Positions 26,528-36,312 are shown, counted from the first letter of the stretch. The stretch: 64,000 bases of DNA from Bacteroides sp. OM05-12 (GCF_003438995.1 NZ_QSUN01000006.1:114901-178900); one strand, 5' to 3'. Notes: generated from the letters alone by a model not told the origin. Translations and numbers: made by a program.

Positions 26528-28238
26528 AATCAAGCTGTTCTCTAGCCATTTTCTGGTAAATGGAAGGAGGAATACCGGTTATCTTTCTGAATACCTTGAT
26601 AAATGAAGAATGAGATTTATACCCTACACTCTCGGCTATGGCCTGAATGGTATAGTTGCCATACTTGGCCGTATCCATCAGACGAACACATGCTTCCTGT
26701 ATTCGATATTCATTTATGAAGTTACTGAAATTCTTCTGATAAGTTTCATTGATAACCTGCGATACATATTTGCTGTTGGAGTTTATCAAAGACGCCAACT
26801 TCTCCAAGGAGAAATCATCCTCACAGAATGCCTTGGTATTTTCCATAACATCCTGAATTGCTTCTATCAATGCCTGCTTTTGAGTATCGTTCAGCTTGCT
26901 TGCCTGATATTTGGCATCACTTGAACCTTCTTTGTGTACCTCCCCGCTTTCCTGACTTTGGGATTGATTCAGTTCATGTTGCAGAACCTTAATCTTCTGT
27001 TCATATTTCAGGCGAAGATCTTTATTATACTTCTCAGAAGCGATCACACTCTTATTCATATTGAATAAGTCGCGGTAGGATTTCTGTATTTCCTTCTTTT
27101 GTCTGTACATCACAATCAGCAGTGACGATATGATGATCAACCCCACCAAGATTCCGGTAAGAATCTTCTGTTGTAGTCGTATTCTCTGCTCTTTCATCTC
27201 CTGCTGTATATGCAAATTAGAGATTTCCCTATTCGTCTTCTCCACTTCATAAAGAAACTGCTGATTCCTTATCCGGTTGAACTCACGCATATTATACACC
27301 GAATCGGTGATAGAGAGATATTTACTTTTATAATATTGGGTTTTCTCCGTATCTCCCTTCATATCGTAATAATCCGAATAGACCTTTAAAGTTTGGGCAA
27401 ACAGATGAATCATATTGTTTTTCTCTGCCAGTTCATTACATAAATGGAGATAATAGATGGTAGAATCTTCTTGATTCATTAACTGATAAGTCTGGAATAA
27501 TTCTTCATATACAGAACACAAGTATTCCGTACTCATCTGATTTTTTTTGGTAAATTCTGCCGCCTTATGGAAAGTTCGTATAGCCTCCGGATACTTTGCT
27601 TCACTGACAAGAATCAATCCCCAATTATACAACGACATATAGGCTTTTACCGTATCTTGCGGTTCTCTTATCTCTTCGGATTTATAATAGTATTTTCTCG
27701 CCTTCTCTGTATCTTTAAGTTGGCAGCACACACCGGTAAGATTGGCAAGTAAATTAATTTCCACTTCTTTATTAGGATAAAGTCCGCGAAGTTCATATCC
27801 TTTTTCATAATAATCTATCCCCCGCTCATAATCATCAAACATACAATAGATGTTACCTATATTATTATAGAATTTCATCAACTCTGTCTTATCATTACAG
27901 GATTCACATATTTTCAACCCCTTGATATATAAGTCCAAAGCATCTGTGTAGTTACCTTGCAGATAGTATACATTGCCGGTTTTAAGATAGCCGACGGCGC
28001 AAAACTTTTTTTCTTCCTCACTTATCCCGTTATGAAAACGGCTGAAAGCAATCGTATATAGTACAATAGCCGTATCCTGATGCTGTTTTGCCAGAAAGGT
28101 ATCCCCCTTTTGAATGACTTGCTCGACAGATAAATCTTGTACCCGGTTCAATAATGAATCATAAAGCATCTTATCCTGTGCCCCAATACCCGTACACACT
28201 AAAAACAGACCAATCAAAATATAGAATAGTTTAATCAT
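26526..28238 (-). CDS. TPR-containing membrane regulator with C-terminal AraC-type HTH
   Basis: 570 residues. A signal-anchor (MIKLFYILIGLFLVCTGIGA) is followed by about seven periplasmic TPR-like repeats (for example YLKTGNVYYLQGNYTDALDLYIKGL). A membrane helix lies at about 358-376 (GILVGLIIISSLLIVMY), then a coiled coil. The C-terminal AraC HTH includes SLINSNSKYVSQVINETYQKNFSNFINEYRI and YTIQAIAESVGYKSHSSFIKVFRKITG. These one-component regulators sense an envelope signal through the TPR region and bind DNA directly. No obvious adjacent target; the neighbouring secreted protein gene is a candidate. Confidence 0.88.
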   Translation of the reverse strand: MIKLFYILIGLFLVCTGIGAQDKMLYDSLLNRVQDLSVEQVIQKGDTFLAKQHQDTAIVLYTIAFSRFHNGISEEEKKFCAVGYLKTGNVYYLQGNYTDALDLYIKGLKICESCNDKTELMKFYNNIGNIYCMFDDYERGIDYYEKGYELRGLYPNKEVEINLLANLTGVCCQLKDTEKARKYYYKSEEIREPQDTVKAYMSLYNWGLILVSEAKYPEAIRTFHKAAEFTKKNQMSTEYLCSVYEELFQTYQLMNQEDSTIYYLHLCNELAEKNNMIHLFAQTLKVYSDYYDMKGDTEKTQYYKSKYLSITDSVYNMREFNRIRNQQFLYEVEKTNREISNLHIQQEMKEQRIRLQQKILTGILVGLIIISSLLIVMYRQKKEIQKSYRDLFNMNKSVIASEKYNKDLRLKYEQKIKVLQHELNQSQSQESGEVHKEGSSDAKYQASKLNDTQKQALIEAIQDVMENTKAFCEDDFSLEKLASLINSNSKYVSQVINETYQKNFSNFINEYRIQEACVRLMDTAKYGNYTIQAIAESVGYKSHSSFIKVFRKITGIPPSIYQKMAREQLD

Positions 28239-28355
28239 ATTTACCTCACTCAGCTGAATAAATCACGGTAAAGATAAACAAACAGCTTGAAAAAGCCATA
28301 TTTATATTGCTTTTTTATAGCAAATTCACCTATATAAGGAACAATAGATTAGAAA

Positions 28356-28458
28356 ACCGATGGTTCGCGAATGACACCGATTATGATGATTAAAACGGAT
28401 TAATGATAATAAAATCCGTCTTCATCCGCTCAATTGGCGTCATTTGCGAACCATCGGT
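28356..28458. repeat. 103-base inverted-repeat element (family C) after cydB
   Basis: The ends (28356-28375 and 28439-28458) are inverted repeats with 19 of 20 bases matching (ACCGATGGTTCGC...). The interior has GATT/AATCCG motifs but no exact phasing that I can show. It lies 51 bases after the cydB stop, in a 270-base gap without a gene. Its length is close to the two family A arrays, but its design is less regular. Confidence 0.65.
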
Positions 28459-28508
28459 CTTTATAAAATGAGAATGGAGAGTTTATACCAACTCTGTCAT
28501 TATTTTCA

Positions 28509-29660
28509 TTAGTAAGCGTGTCCGTCGTCTTTCAATTCCTTCTCGGTTATCTTCTTCTTATCGATCGCCCTCCATGCATAGAAGATATAGGCAAGAACAA
28601 AAGGTACAAGAATGGAAACGTATGCCATTACTTTCAGTGTGAATTGGCTGGAACAACTGTTTGCCAATGTAAGCGAACTTTGCAAGTCGGCAGTAGACGG
28701 ATAGTAAGCGGTATTGTTATACCCTGCGCAAAGCAGCAATGCCAGTACCGTCAATATCGTTCCAATACCTGCAAACCAGATACCTTTTATATAAGTCTTA
28801 CCGAATAAAGTACGGATAATGCCATATAGCACCAACACCACTCCTATCAGGAATACGCCGAGCACCACCGGTATCTCGATGAAATTCATCAGATATTTGT
28901 AGGGCTGCATAAAGATTTCTTTTGTCTCCGGATTTACGGCAAAACCATCGGCAACCAACGTACGAATAACGAATGAGAGGAAAAAGACTAAAAACAGAAT
29001 CGTATTGCCCCGCAGAGCACGACGGCATTTCCTGTTCAGCTCTTCATCTTTGATATTATTCAGGAAATAAAGAATACCCAAAATGCGTGCAAGAAAGAAT
29101 ACAGCCAAACCTAACACTACATTCCAAGGGTTCAACAAGGCTTCCAAACCATGCCACGGACTTGCCCAACTACTGATAACAGGCATAAATTCATTTGCCA
29201 TATTGGCTTTATTTACATAGAACCCCGAACCGGTAAAGAATGTTGCCACTGCACCTCCCAACAATACCGGGCCCAGCACTCCGTTGATAACGAGAAATGT
29301 CTGATAAGTCTTCTTGCCAAGCAGATTGCCCGCTTTCGACTGAAATTCATAACTTACTGCCTGAAGCACAAAACTGAAAAGAATAATCATCCATAACCAA
29401 TAAGCTCCGCCGAAACTGGTACTGTAGAACAATGGAAAAGACGCGAAGAAAGCACCTCCGAAGGTGACGAGCGTGGTAAATGTAAATTCCCACTTTCTTC
29501 CGGTGGAATTGACCATCAAGGAGCGTTGCTCGTCCGTTTTACCCAAGCAGAACAACAAGGAATTGCCTCCCTGTACAAATAAAAGAAAAACTAATATAGC
29601 CCCCAGCAAAGAGACCAAAAACCACCAATATTGCTGTAAGAAAATATATGTTGCATCCAT
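28509..29660 (-). CDS. cydB: Cytochrome bd oxidase subunit II
   Basis: 383 residues, about eight or nine membrane helices. The N-terminus (MDATYIFLQQYWWFLVSLLGAILVFLLFVQGGNSLLF, quoted in part as QYWWFLVSLLGAILVF) and GRKWEFTFTTLVTFGGAFFASFPLFYSTSFGGAYW-type segments are typical of CydB. It pairs with CydA to reduce oxygen to water using quinol, the nanaerobic respiration of Bacteroides. The gene starts 20 bases after the cydA stop. Confidence 0.94.
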   Translation of the reverse strand: MDATYIFLQQYWWFLVSLLGAILVFLLFVQGGNSLLFCLGKTDEQRSLMVNSTGRKWEFTFTTLVTFGGAFFASFPLFYSTSFGGAYWLWMIILFSFVLQAVSYEFQSKAGNLLGKKTYQTFLVINGVLGPVLLGGAVATFFTGSGFYVNKANMANEFMPVISSWASPWHGLEALLNPWNVVLGLAVFFLARILGILYFLNNIKDEELNRKCRRALRGNTILFLVFFLSFVIRTLVADGFAVNPETKEIFMQPYKYLMNFIEIPVVLGVFLIGVVLVLYGIIRTLFGKTYIKGIWFAGIGTILTVLALLLCAGYNNTAYYPSTADLQSSLTLANSCSSQFTLKVMAYVSILVPFVLAYIFYAWRAIDKKKITEKELKDDGHAY

Positions 29661-29680
29661 ATCATCTATAATTTAAGGGA

Positions 29681-31243
29681 TTAATGATTTGTGTGTTCCG
29701 ATTGAGGGCCTTTCTTTATTTCACGAAGCATAATACCGATTTCGGCAATCAGCATAATCGTAAAGAGTGCAAGGAAGATAAAAAAGGTTGTTTGTACAGA
29801 GCCGACACTCAGTTTGGAGATAGCGGCGGAAGTAGGCAGCATATCCTGTATGGCCCACGGCTGACGTCCGGTTTCGGCAACAATCCAACCTGCTTGTCCG
29901 GCTAGGTATCCGAACGGGATAGTCCACAAAGCAACGTATTGCATCCACCTCATTTTCGACAAGTCTTTCTTATATACAAAGAACAGTACCACAAGGAAGA
30001 AAAGTATAAAGTAACCTCCCAAAATCACCATCACACGGAAAGCATAGAAATTCAAAGGCACATTGGGAACCAGTTCGTTCACATCTTTAATATAGCCGTA
30101 ACCGAAGTATTTCACATTATCCTGCAACGTCCGGTAAGCAGTTTCAGCAGTGACTTCATCTTTTTCTTTCTTTGCATTGCGGTAATCACTCAATGCCTGT
30201 ATAGCGATCTTTCCTTTTTCTATTTTCTCTTCGGCAGAAAGGGCTTTCGTTCCATCCGCCATTTCATATCCTCCCTCGATAATCTCTTTGATGCCGGGCA
30301 CGTAGCCATCCAGCGAACGGGTGGCGAGAAGAGAAAGCAGACTGGGTATTTCCACTCGAAAAGCAAACGGTTCTTTACCGTCATTATATGTTTCTTTATC
30401 AGGATTGAGTACTCCTACTCCCACAATTCCCACACTGTTGCCTCCTTCATAGAGTCCCTCTACTGCAGCAAGTTTCATCGGCTGCGTCTTGGCTACCTGA
30501 TAACCGGATGAATCACCCGACCATAAAGATAGTAAAGAGGCCACCAAACCTACGATTCCTGCTATTTTAATACTTGACAAAGCAAATTCCCTATTACGTT
30601 TCTTCAATAGGAACCAGCAGCTTACGCCCACTACAAACACAGCTCCCAATACCCATCCGCTCAACACGGAATGGAAGAATTTAACTACCGCCATCGGTGA
30701 AGTGGCCACTGCCATAAAATCCACCATTTCATTACGTACCGTATCCGGATTGAACTCCATGCCTACAGGATACTGCATCCAGGCATTGGCAACAAGAATC
30801 CACCAGGCAGAGATTGTAGCACCAATGCCCGTAAGCCATGTAGATGCCAAGTGAAAACGTTTGCTTACTTTGTTCCACCCGAAGAACATCACAGCGATGA
30901 ACGTAGCTTCCATGAAGAAAGCCAATATACCCTCGATGGCAAGCGGAGCACCGAATATGTCACCCACAAACCATGAATAGTTACTCCAGTTGGTTCCGAA
31001 CTCAAATTCCAGAATCAATCCGGTAGCTACACCTACCGCGAAATTTATACCAAACAGTTTCATCCAGAACTGGGCGGTCTGTTTCCAAAACTCCTTGCCT
31101 GTACGTACATACAGCGTTTCCATAATTGCCATGATAACGGCAAGCCCCAGAGTGAGCGGGACAAAAATCCAATGATAAATGGCAGTAAGTGCAAATTGCG
31201 CTCTCGACCAGTCAATCAATGAAGCATCAATGTTTTCAATCAT
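29681..31243 (-). CDS. cydA: Cytochrome bd oxidase subunit I
   Basis: 520 residues. His24 (AIYHWIF) and His191 (FFHSVLSGW) are the expected haem ligands, and a later RVMVILGG segment supplies the methionine ligand. GRQPWAIQDMLPTSAA lies near the C-terminus. The periplasmic Q loop is of the short type. It forms the catalytic subunit with cydB. A DUF4492 gene lies upstream, separated by a repeat array (about 31258-31353) that would be transcribed if the three genes form one operon. Confidence 0.95.
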   Translation of the reverse strand: MIENIDASLIDWSRAQFALTAIYHWIFVPLTLGLAVIMAIMETLYVRTGKEFWKQTAQFWMKLFGINFAVGVATGLILEFEFGTNWSNYSWFVGDIFGAPLAIEGILAFFMEATFIAVMFFGWNKVSKRFHLASTWLTGIGATISAWWILVANAWMQYPVGMEFNPDTVRNEMVDFMAVATSPMAVVKFFHSVLSGWVLGAVFVVGVSCWFLLKKRNREFALSSIKIAGIVGLVASLLSLWSGDSSGYQVAKTQPMKLAAVEGLYEGGNSVGIVGVGVLNPDKETYNDGKEPFAFRVEIPSLLSLLATRSLDGYVPGIKEIIEGGYEMADGTKALSAEEKIEKGKIAIQALSDYRNAKKEKDEVTAETAYRTLQDNVKYFGYGYIKDVNELVPNVPLNFYAFRVMVILGGYFILFFLVVLFFVYKKDLSKMRWMQYVALWTIPFGYLAGQAGWIVAETGRQPWAIQDMLPTSAAISKLSVGSVQTTFFIFLALFTIMLIAEIGIMLREIKKGPQSEHTNH

Positions 31244-31257
31244 ACGTATATTATTTT

Positions 31258-31353
31258 AAGTTTTAAATGATCTCGATGTTTTTTAAATTCATCTTGATGT
31301 TTTTATTCAATCACCCTGATGATTTTAAAAAACATCAGGATGAATTTGAATCT
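31258..31353. repeat. Family B array, copy 1: four palindromic 10-mers between five AT-rich 11-12-mers
   Basis: Near-palindromic CATC-nn-GATG 10-mers start at 31269, 31290, 31312 and 31333 (spacings 21, 22, 21). They are separated by AT-rich units such as TTTTTTAAATT. The array fills the whole gap between the DUF4492 stop (31352-31354) and cydA. A second copy with the same spacing lies at about 48137-48232. Confidence 0.75.
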
Positions 31354-31573
31354 ACTCCATACCCCTCTCTATTAACTCTGTTGCCACATACTCCTGCTTC
31401 CCTTCTTCCGTCCCTTTCTGATTCAAAACATTCGGGAAGAAAAAGAGCCGCAAAATAAAAAACATAATAAAAAGCTTAATGAGAATAATTGCCCAAAGTG
31501 TCTTGCCTAACGTCATCTGACGAAAGCCCTCCACATAAAAACGGTAGATACGAACAGGTAAACTACTTTTCAT
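31352..31573 (-). CDS. DUF4492 small membrane protein of the cytochrome bd operon
   Basis: 73 residues: a basic N-terminus (MKSSLPVRIYRFYVEGFRQMT), one membrane helix (LWAIILIKLFIMFFILRLFFFP) and a charged tail. DUF4492 proteins are found next to cydAB in Bacteroidetes and Campylobacteria and are thought to be accessory subunits, by analogy with CydX. It is the first gene of the cyd operon. Confidence 0.85.
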   Translation of the reverse strand: MKSSLPVRIYRFYVEGFRQMTLGKTLWAIILIKLFIMFFILRLFFFPNVLNQKGTEEGKQEYVATELIERGME

Positions 31574-31603
31574 CTTATTAGTTTTTCATATTTGTAACGA
31601 GTA

Positions 31604-31634
31604 CAAATTAAAAGTATTTATAGATAAAAACAAA
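31604..31634 (-). promoter_or_regulatory. Promoter of the DUF4492-cydAB operon
   Basis: On the minus strand, TTTG (31631-31634), 19 bases, then TTAATTTG (31604-31611), one base off TAnnTTTG. It lies about 30 bases before the DUF4492 ATG and is back to back with the efflux operon promoter at 31673-31703. Confidence 0.5.
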
Positions 31635-31672
31635 ATAATTGTCGATAAAAATTTAACGAACATATATATATA

Positions 31673-31703
31673 TTGTATAATAACACACACAAACCTATTT
31701 TTG
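31673..31703 (+). promoter_or_regulatory. Promoter of the MacAB-TolC operon
   Basis: TTG (31673-31675), 20 bases, TATTTTTG (31696-31703). Full consensus, 27 bases before the ATG at 31730. It also lies inside an alternative longer reading of the gene, which supports the later start. Confidence 0.6.
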
Positions 31704-31729
31704 TTGAAAATACCAACAAAATTAGGATT

Positions 31730-33085
31730 ATGAAGAAAAAGCCTTTATTGATAGCGATGATAATAGTTTGTTCCTTTCAAAAAGCTGTTGCACAAGACGG
31801 TATCTCTACCCGAGTATGGGATTTGGCTTCGTGCATAGACTACGCTCTGGAACAAAACATCCAAATTAAAAAAGACAAGATAGTTATGGAAGAGAGCATG
31901 ATCGATACCAAAACGGCAAAAGCGGCACTCTTCCCGGATCTTTCATTCTCAACCAGCCACAATGTAGTGAACCGACCTTACAGCGAGCAGAGTTCTATCA
32001 TCGACGGTTCTAACGTAATCAGTACGAGCCACAAAACCAATTACAACGGTAATTACGGACTGAATGCATCATGGACGCTCTACAACGGAAGTAAGCGTCT
32101 GAACACCATCGAACAAGAGAAGTTGAACAACCGTATCGCCAAACTGGACGTAGCTACATCTGAAAACAGTATTCAGGAGTCTATCACGCAGACTTACGTG
32201 CAGATTCTCTATGCTGCCGAAGCTGTAAAGGTGAACGAGAATACGCTAAAGGTATCCGAAGCACAACGTGACCGTGGTAAAGAGCTGTTGGCGGCAGGGA
32301 GTATCGCCAAGAGTGACCTGGCTCAGTTGGAAGCTCAGTGCAGCACGGATAAGTATCAATTAGTCACGGCTCAGGCTACCCTTCAGGACTACAAGCTACA
32401 ACTGAAACAGCTTCTCGAACTAGATGGCGAGGAAGAAATGCAATTGACACTCCCTCAACTGGTGGATGCTGATGTACTTTCACCGTTACCCGGCAAAAGC
32501 GAAGTTTATAAATCCGCATTGGTACTGCGACCTGAAATAGAGGCAAGCCGACTAAGTGTGGAGACTTCAAAACTGGATATTGACATTGCCCGTTCCGGTT
32601 ATCGCCCAAATATCAGTTTGAGTGCGGGAATCGGTACAAACCATACAACGGGAAGTGATTTTACCTTCAGCGAGCAAGTCAAGAATGGATGGAACAACTC
32701 TATCGGGGTTACTTTGAGTGTACCTATTTTCAACAATCGTCAGACAAAGAGTTCTATTCAGAAGGCTAAATTGCAACAGCAAAGCAGTCAGCTTGAATTG
32801 CAGAACCAACAGAAAATATTGTTCAAAACGATTGAAGGACTATGGTTGGATGCAAACAGCGCACAGCAACAATATGCTGCTGCCACCGAGAAGCTACGCA
32901 GTACGCAGACTAGCTTTGACCTTGTGAGCGAACAGTTTAACCTAGGAATGAAGAATACCGTAGATCTGCTCACGGAGAAAAATAATTTACTGTCGGCGCA
33001 GCAAGAGCAGTTACAAGCTAAATACATGGTAATACTCAACGCCAAACTGCTTCACTTCTATGCCGGAGACGAAATTAATTTGTAA
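31730..33085 (+). CDS. TolC-family outer-membrane channel of the MacAB-type pump
   Basis: 451 residues from the ATG at 31730, which directly precedes a signal peptide (MKKKPLLIAMIIVCSFQKAVAQ). Two TolC repeats are evident (WDLASCIDYALEQNIQIKKDK and, in the second half, ISLSAGIGTNHTTGSDF), with long coiled-coil helices. It forms the exit duct for the MacA/MacB proteins that follow 20 bases downstream. Confidence 0.9.
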   Translation: MKKKPLLIAMIIVCSFQKAVAQDGISTRVWDLASCIDYALEQNIQIKKDKIVMEESMIDTKTAKAALFPDLSFSTSHNVVNRPYSEQSSIIDGSNVISTSHKTNYNGNYGLNASWTLYNGSKRLNTIEQEKLNNRIAKLDVATSENSIQESITQTYVQILYAAEAVKVNENTLKVSEAQRDRGKELLAAGSIAKSDLAQLEAQCSTDKYQLVTAQATLQDYKLQLKQLLELDGEEEMQLTLPQLVDADVLSPLPGKSEVYKSALVLRPEIEASRLSVETSKLDIDIARSGYRPNISLSAGIGTNHTTGSDFTFSEQVKNGWNNSIGVTLSVPIFNNRQTKSSIQKAKLQQQSSQLELQNQQKILFKTIEGLWLDANSAQQQYAAATEKLRSTQTSFDLVSEQFNLGMKNTVDLLTEKNNLLSAQQEQLQAKYMVILNAKLLHFYAGDEINL

Positions 33086-33105
33086 AATAGTAAACAAGCA
33101 ACAAT

Positions 33106-34329
33106 ATGAAAACAAAAAAAATCATCTTCATTGGTTTAGCCGTGATTGTGGTGGTCGGTGGAGGTATATGGTTCTTCAGAGGTTCTAAAGCCAAGCACAA
33201 AATTACCTATGTGACAGCGACCGTAGGCAAAGCCGACATCTCCAATTCCGTGACCGCCACCGGAACAATCGAACCGGTAACAGAAGTAGAAGTAGGTACG
33301 CAGGTATCCGGTATCATCGACAAGATATACGTGGATTATAATTCTGTAGTGACAAAGGGTGAACTTATCGCAGAAATGGATAAAGCAACTTTGCAGAGTG
33401 AGCTGGCATCGGCTAAAGCCACATACGACGGCAACAAGGCGGAATATGAATATCAACAAAAGAATTATGAACGCAGTAAAGGACTTCATGAGAAAACCCT
33501 GATCAGCGATACCGATTACGAACAGGCTTTATACAACTACGAGAAGGCGAAGAGTGCATTCGATAGCAGCAAAGCTGCATTGGCAAAGGCGGAACGAAAT
33601 CTCTCATACGCTACTATCACCTCCCCGATTGACGGAGTAGTCATCAGTCGTGATGTGGAAGAGGGACAGACGGTAGCTTCCGGTTTCGAGACGCCTACAC
33701 TCTTTACCATTGCCGCCGACCTGACCCAGATGCAAGTGGTTGCCGACGTGGATGAAGCAGATATAGGCGGTGTGGAGGAAGGACAACGCGTTACCTTCAC
33801 AGTCGATGCTTATCCGAACGATACGTTTGAAGGAAATGTTACTCAGATCCGTTTGGGAAGTACTTCTAGCAGCAGTAGCAGCAGCACAACGAGCGAGAGC
33901 GTAGTTACCTATGAAGTAGTAATTTCTGCACAAAATCCTGAACTGAAACTTAAACCTCGCCTGACGGCAAATGTAACCATTTATATATTGGATAAAAAGG
34001 ATGTTCTCGGCGTTCCGTCCAAAGCATTACGCTTCACTCCGGAAGAACCGTTGATCGGTAAAGAAGACATAGTCAAAGACTGCAAGGGTGAAAACAAATT
34101 ATGGACTCGGGAAGGTAATACCTTTACGGCTCATCCTGTAGAGATCGGAATCAACAACGGTACGGTTACTGAAATAATCAGTGGCATTGCCGAAGGGACA
34201 AAAGTAATTACAGAGGCTAGCATCGGCATACCGGAAGGAGAAATGCCGGACATGCAGTCAGGTAATGAAAATACGGAAAAGAGCCCGTTTATGCCGAGCC
34301 ATCCGGGAAGTAACAAGAAAAAGAAATAA
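33106..34329 (+). CDS. MacA-like periplasmic adaptor
   Basis: 407 residues. An N-terminal membrane anchor (about 7-24) is followed by the lipoyl half (VTATGTIEPVTEVEVGTQVSGIIDKI), a helical hairpin (about 90-160), then LSYATITSPIDGVVISRDVEEGQTV and a beta-barrel. A Ser-rich stretch (SSSSSSTT, about 260) is unusual but lies in a loop. It links the inner-membrane MacB proteins to TolC. The next gene starts one base after its stop codon. Confidence 0.9.
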   Translation: MKTKKIIFIGLAVIVVVGGGIWFFRGSKAKHKITYVTATVGKADISNSVTATGTIEPVTEVEVGTQVSGIIDKIYVDYNSVVTKGELIAEMDKATLQSELASAKATYDGNKAEYEYQQKNYERSKGLHEKTLISDTDYEQALYNYEKAKSAFDSSKAALAKAERNLSYATITSPIDGVVISRDVEEGQTVASGFETPTLFTIAADLTQMQVVADVDEADIGGVEEGQRVTFTVDAYPNDTFEGNVTQIRLGSTSSSSSSSTTSESVVTYEVVISAQNPELKLKPRLTANVTIYILDKKDVLGVPSKALRFTPEEPLIGKEDIVKDCKGENKLWTREGNTFTAHPVEIGINNGTVTEIISGIAEGTKVITEASIGIPEGEMPDMQSGNENTEKSPFMPSHPGSNKKKK

Positions 34330-34330
34330 A

Positions 34331-35077
34331 ATGGGCAAGAAAGTAATTGAATTACAAAATATAAAACGGGACTTTCAGGTGGGAGAAGAAACGGTACGTG
34401 CCTTACGAGGTATCTCTTTCACCATCGACGAAGGTGAATTCGTTACGATTATGGGTACATCCGGTTCGGGGAAGTCTACGCTGCTGAATACATTAGGTTG
34501 TCTGGATACCCCTACCAGCGGTGAATACCTGCTCGACGGAATTTCCGTACGTACCATGAGCAAGTCCGCCCGGGCCATATTGCGCAACCGCAAGATAGGG
34601 TTTGTATTTCAGAATTACAACCTGCTGCCTAAGACAACTGCCGTAGAGAATGTAGAGCTACCATTAATGTATAATCCGAGCGTCAGTGCATCCGAACGAC
34701 GCAAACGTGCTATCGAGGCTCTACAAGCGGTAAGTTTGGGTGACAGACTGGAACATAAATCCAACCAGATGTCCGGCGGACAGATGCAACGTGTAGCGAT
34801 TGCCCGTGCATTGGTCAACAACCCGGCAGTAATATTGGCAGACGAAGCAACCGGAAACCTTGATACATGTACGTCATTCGAGATATTGGTACTGTTCCAA
34901 AAGCTGCACGCAGAGGGACGTACCATTATCTTCGTGACGCACAATCCGGAGATATCGCAATATAGCAGTCGTACCATCCGCCTGCGTGACGGACACGTGA
35001 TGGAAGATGTGACCAACGATCATATTCTTTCTGCCACTGACGCACTTGCCGCATTACCTAAAAATGACGAAGATTAA
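34331..35077 (+). CDS. MacB/LolD-type ABC ATPase
   Basis: 248 residues from the ATG at 34331, one base after the upstream stop. An in-frame start inside the upstream gene (34265) gives a non-family basic tail and is rejected. Walker A is MGTSGSGKSTL, the signature is MSGGQMQRVAIARAL and Walker B is VILADEATGNLD. It is the separate ATPase half of a MacB-like transporter. Confidence 0.93.
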   Translation: MGKKVIELQNIKRDFQVGEETVRALRGISFTIDEGEFVTIMGTSGSGKSTLLNTLGCLDTPTSGEYLLDGISVRTMSKSARAILRNRKIGFVFQNYNLLPKTTAVENVELPLMYNPSVSASERRKRAIEALQAVSLGDRLEHKSNQMSGGQMQRVAIARALVNNPAVILADEATGNLDTCTSFEILVLFQKLHAEGRTIIFVTHNPEISQYSSRTIRLRDGHVMEDVTNDHILSATDALAALPKNDED

Positions 35078-35091
35078 AGAAAACCATAAAT

Positions 35092-36312
35092 ATGAACGGA
35101 ACAAACTTATTTAAAATAGCACTCCGGGCGTTGGCTAATAATAAATTACGTGCTTTCCTCACCATGCTGGGTATCATTATCGGTGTGGCTTCGGTTATCA
35201 CAATGCTTGCCATCGGACAAGGTTCCAAGAAGAGCATACAAACGCAAATTGCCGAGATGGGTTCCAATATGATTATGATACATCCGGGAGGTGATATGCG
35301 TGGAGGAGTTCGCAGAGATGCTTCGGAGATGCAAACGCTCAAATTGGAGAATTATGAGAAGTTGCGTGATGAAAGCAATTTCCTTGCCGCCATCAGTCCC
35401 AATGTATCTTCATCCGGACAATTTGTTTCCGGAAACAATAATTACCCTTCTTCCGTCAACGGTGTAGGACTGGAATATCTTGAGATACGCCAATTAAAGG
35501 TGGAGAGCGGAAGTATGTTCACTGCGGCAGACATTCAAAGTTCCGCCAAAGTATGTATAATCGGTAAAACCATTGCAGATAATTTGTTCCCCGATGGTAG
35601 CGACCCGATAGGTAAAGTGATTCGTTTCAACAAAATCCCTTTCCGGGTAATAGGAGTACTCAAATCGAAAGGTTACAATTCAATGGGGCAGGATCAGGAT
35701 GATGTAGTCCTCGCTCCTTATACCACTGTCATGAAACGTTTGCTTGCCGTGACCTACCTGCAAGGCATTTTCGCCTCTGCTCTTTCTGAGGACATGACAG
35801 ACTATGCCACGGATGAGATCACCACCATCCTCCGACGGGAACACAAACTGAAAGATACGGACGAGGACGATTTCACCATCCGCAGTCAGCAGGAACTAAG
35901 CACGATGCTTAACTCCACTACCGATCTCATGACCACCCTACTGGCGTGTATAGCCGGCATATCCTTGATAGTAGGCGGTATAGGTATTATGAACATTATG
36001 TATGTCAGCGTCACCGAACGTACCCGCGAGATAGGTTTGCGTATGAGTGTCGGTGCAAGAGGCGTGGATATTCTATCGCAATTCCTGATTGAAGCTATCA
36101 TGATTAGCATTACCGGAGGTATCATCGGTGTCATTATCGGATGCGGTGCCAGCTGGGTAGTCAAGAGTATAGCGCATTGGCCTATTTATATCCAGCCATG
36201 GAGCGTATTCTTATCCTTCGCCGTATGTACGGTTACAGGAGTATTCTTTGGATGGTATCCGGCAAAGAAAGCTGCCGATCTTGATCCGATAGAAGCTATT
36301 AGATATGAATAG
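35092..36312 (+). CDS. MacB-like FtsX-family permease
   Basis: 406 residues. The cytoplasmic start (LFKIALRALANNKLRAFLTMLGIIIGVASVITMLAIGQG, cited in part) is followed by a periplasmic domain. Three helices near the C-terminus include IAGISLIVGGIGIMNIMYVSVTERTREIGLRMSVGA, also cited in part. The fold has four membrane helices in total. MacB works as a mechanotransmitter, not by moving substrate through itself. The substrate is unknown; antimicrobial peptides or macrolides are typical. Confidence 0.92.
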   Translation: MNGTNLFKIALRALANNKLRAFLTMLGIIIGVASVITMLAIGQGSKKSIQTQIAEMGSNMIMIHPGGDMRGGVRRDASEMQTLKLENYEKLRDESNFLAAISPNVSSSGQFVSGNNNYPSSVNGVGLEYLEIRQLKVESGSMFTAADIQSSAKVCIIGKTIADNLFPDGSDPIGKVIRFNKIPFRVIGVLKSKGYNSMGQDQDDVVLAPYTTVMKRLLAVTYLQGIFASALSEDMTDYATDEITTILRREHKLKDTDEDDFTIRSQQELSTMLNSTTDLMTTLLACIAGISLIVGGIGIMNIMYVSVTERTREIGLRMSVGARGVDILSQFLIEAIMISITGGIIGVIIGCGASWVVKSIAHWPIYIQPWSVFLSFAVCTVTGVFFGWYPAKKAADLDPIEAIRYE

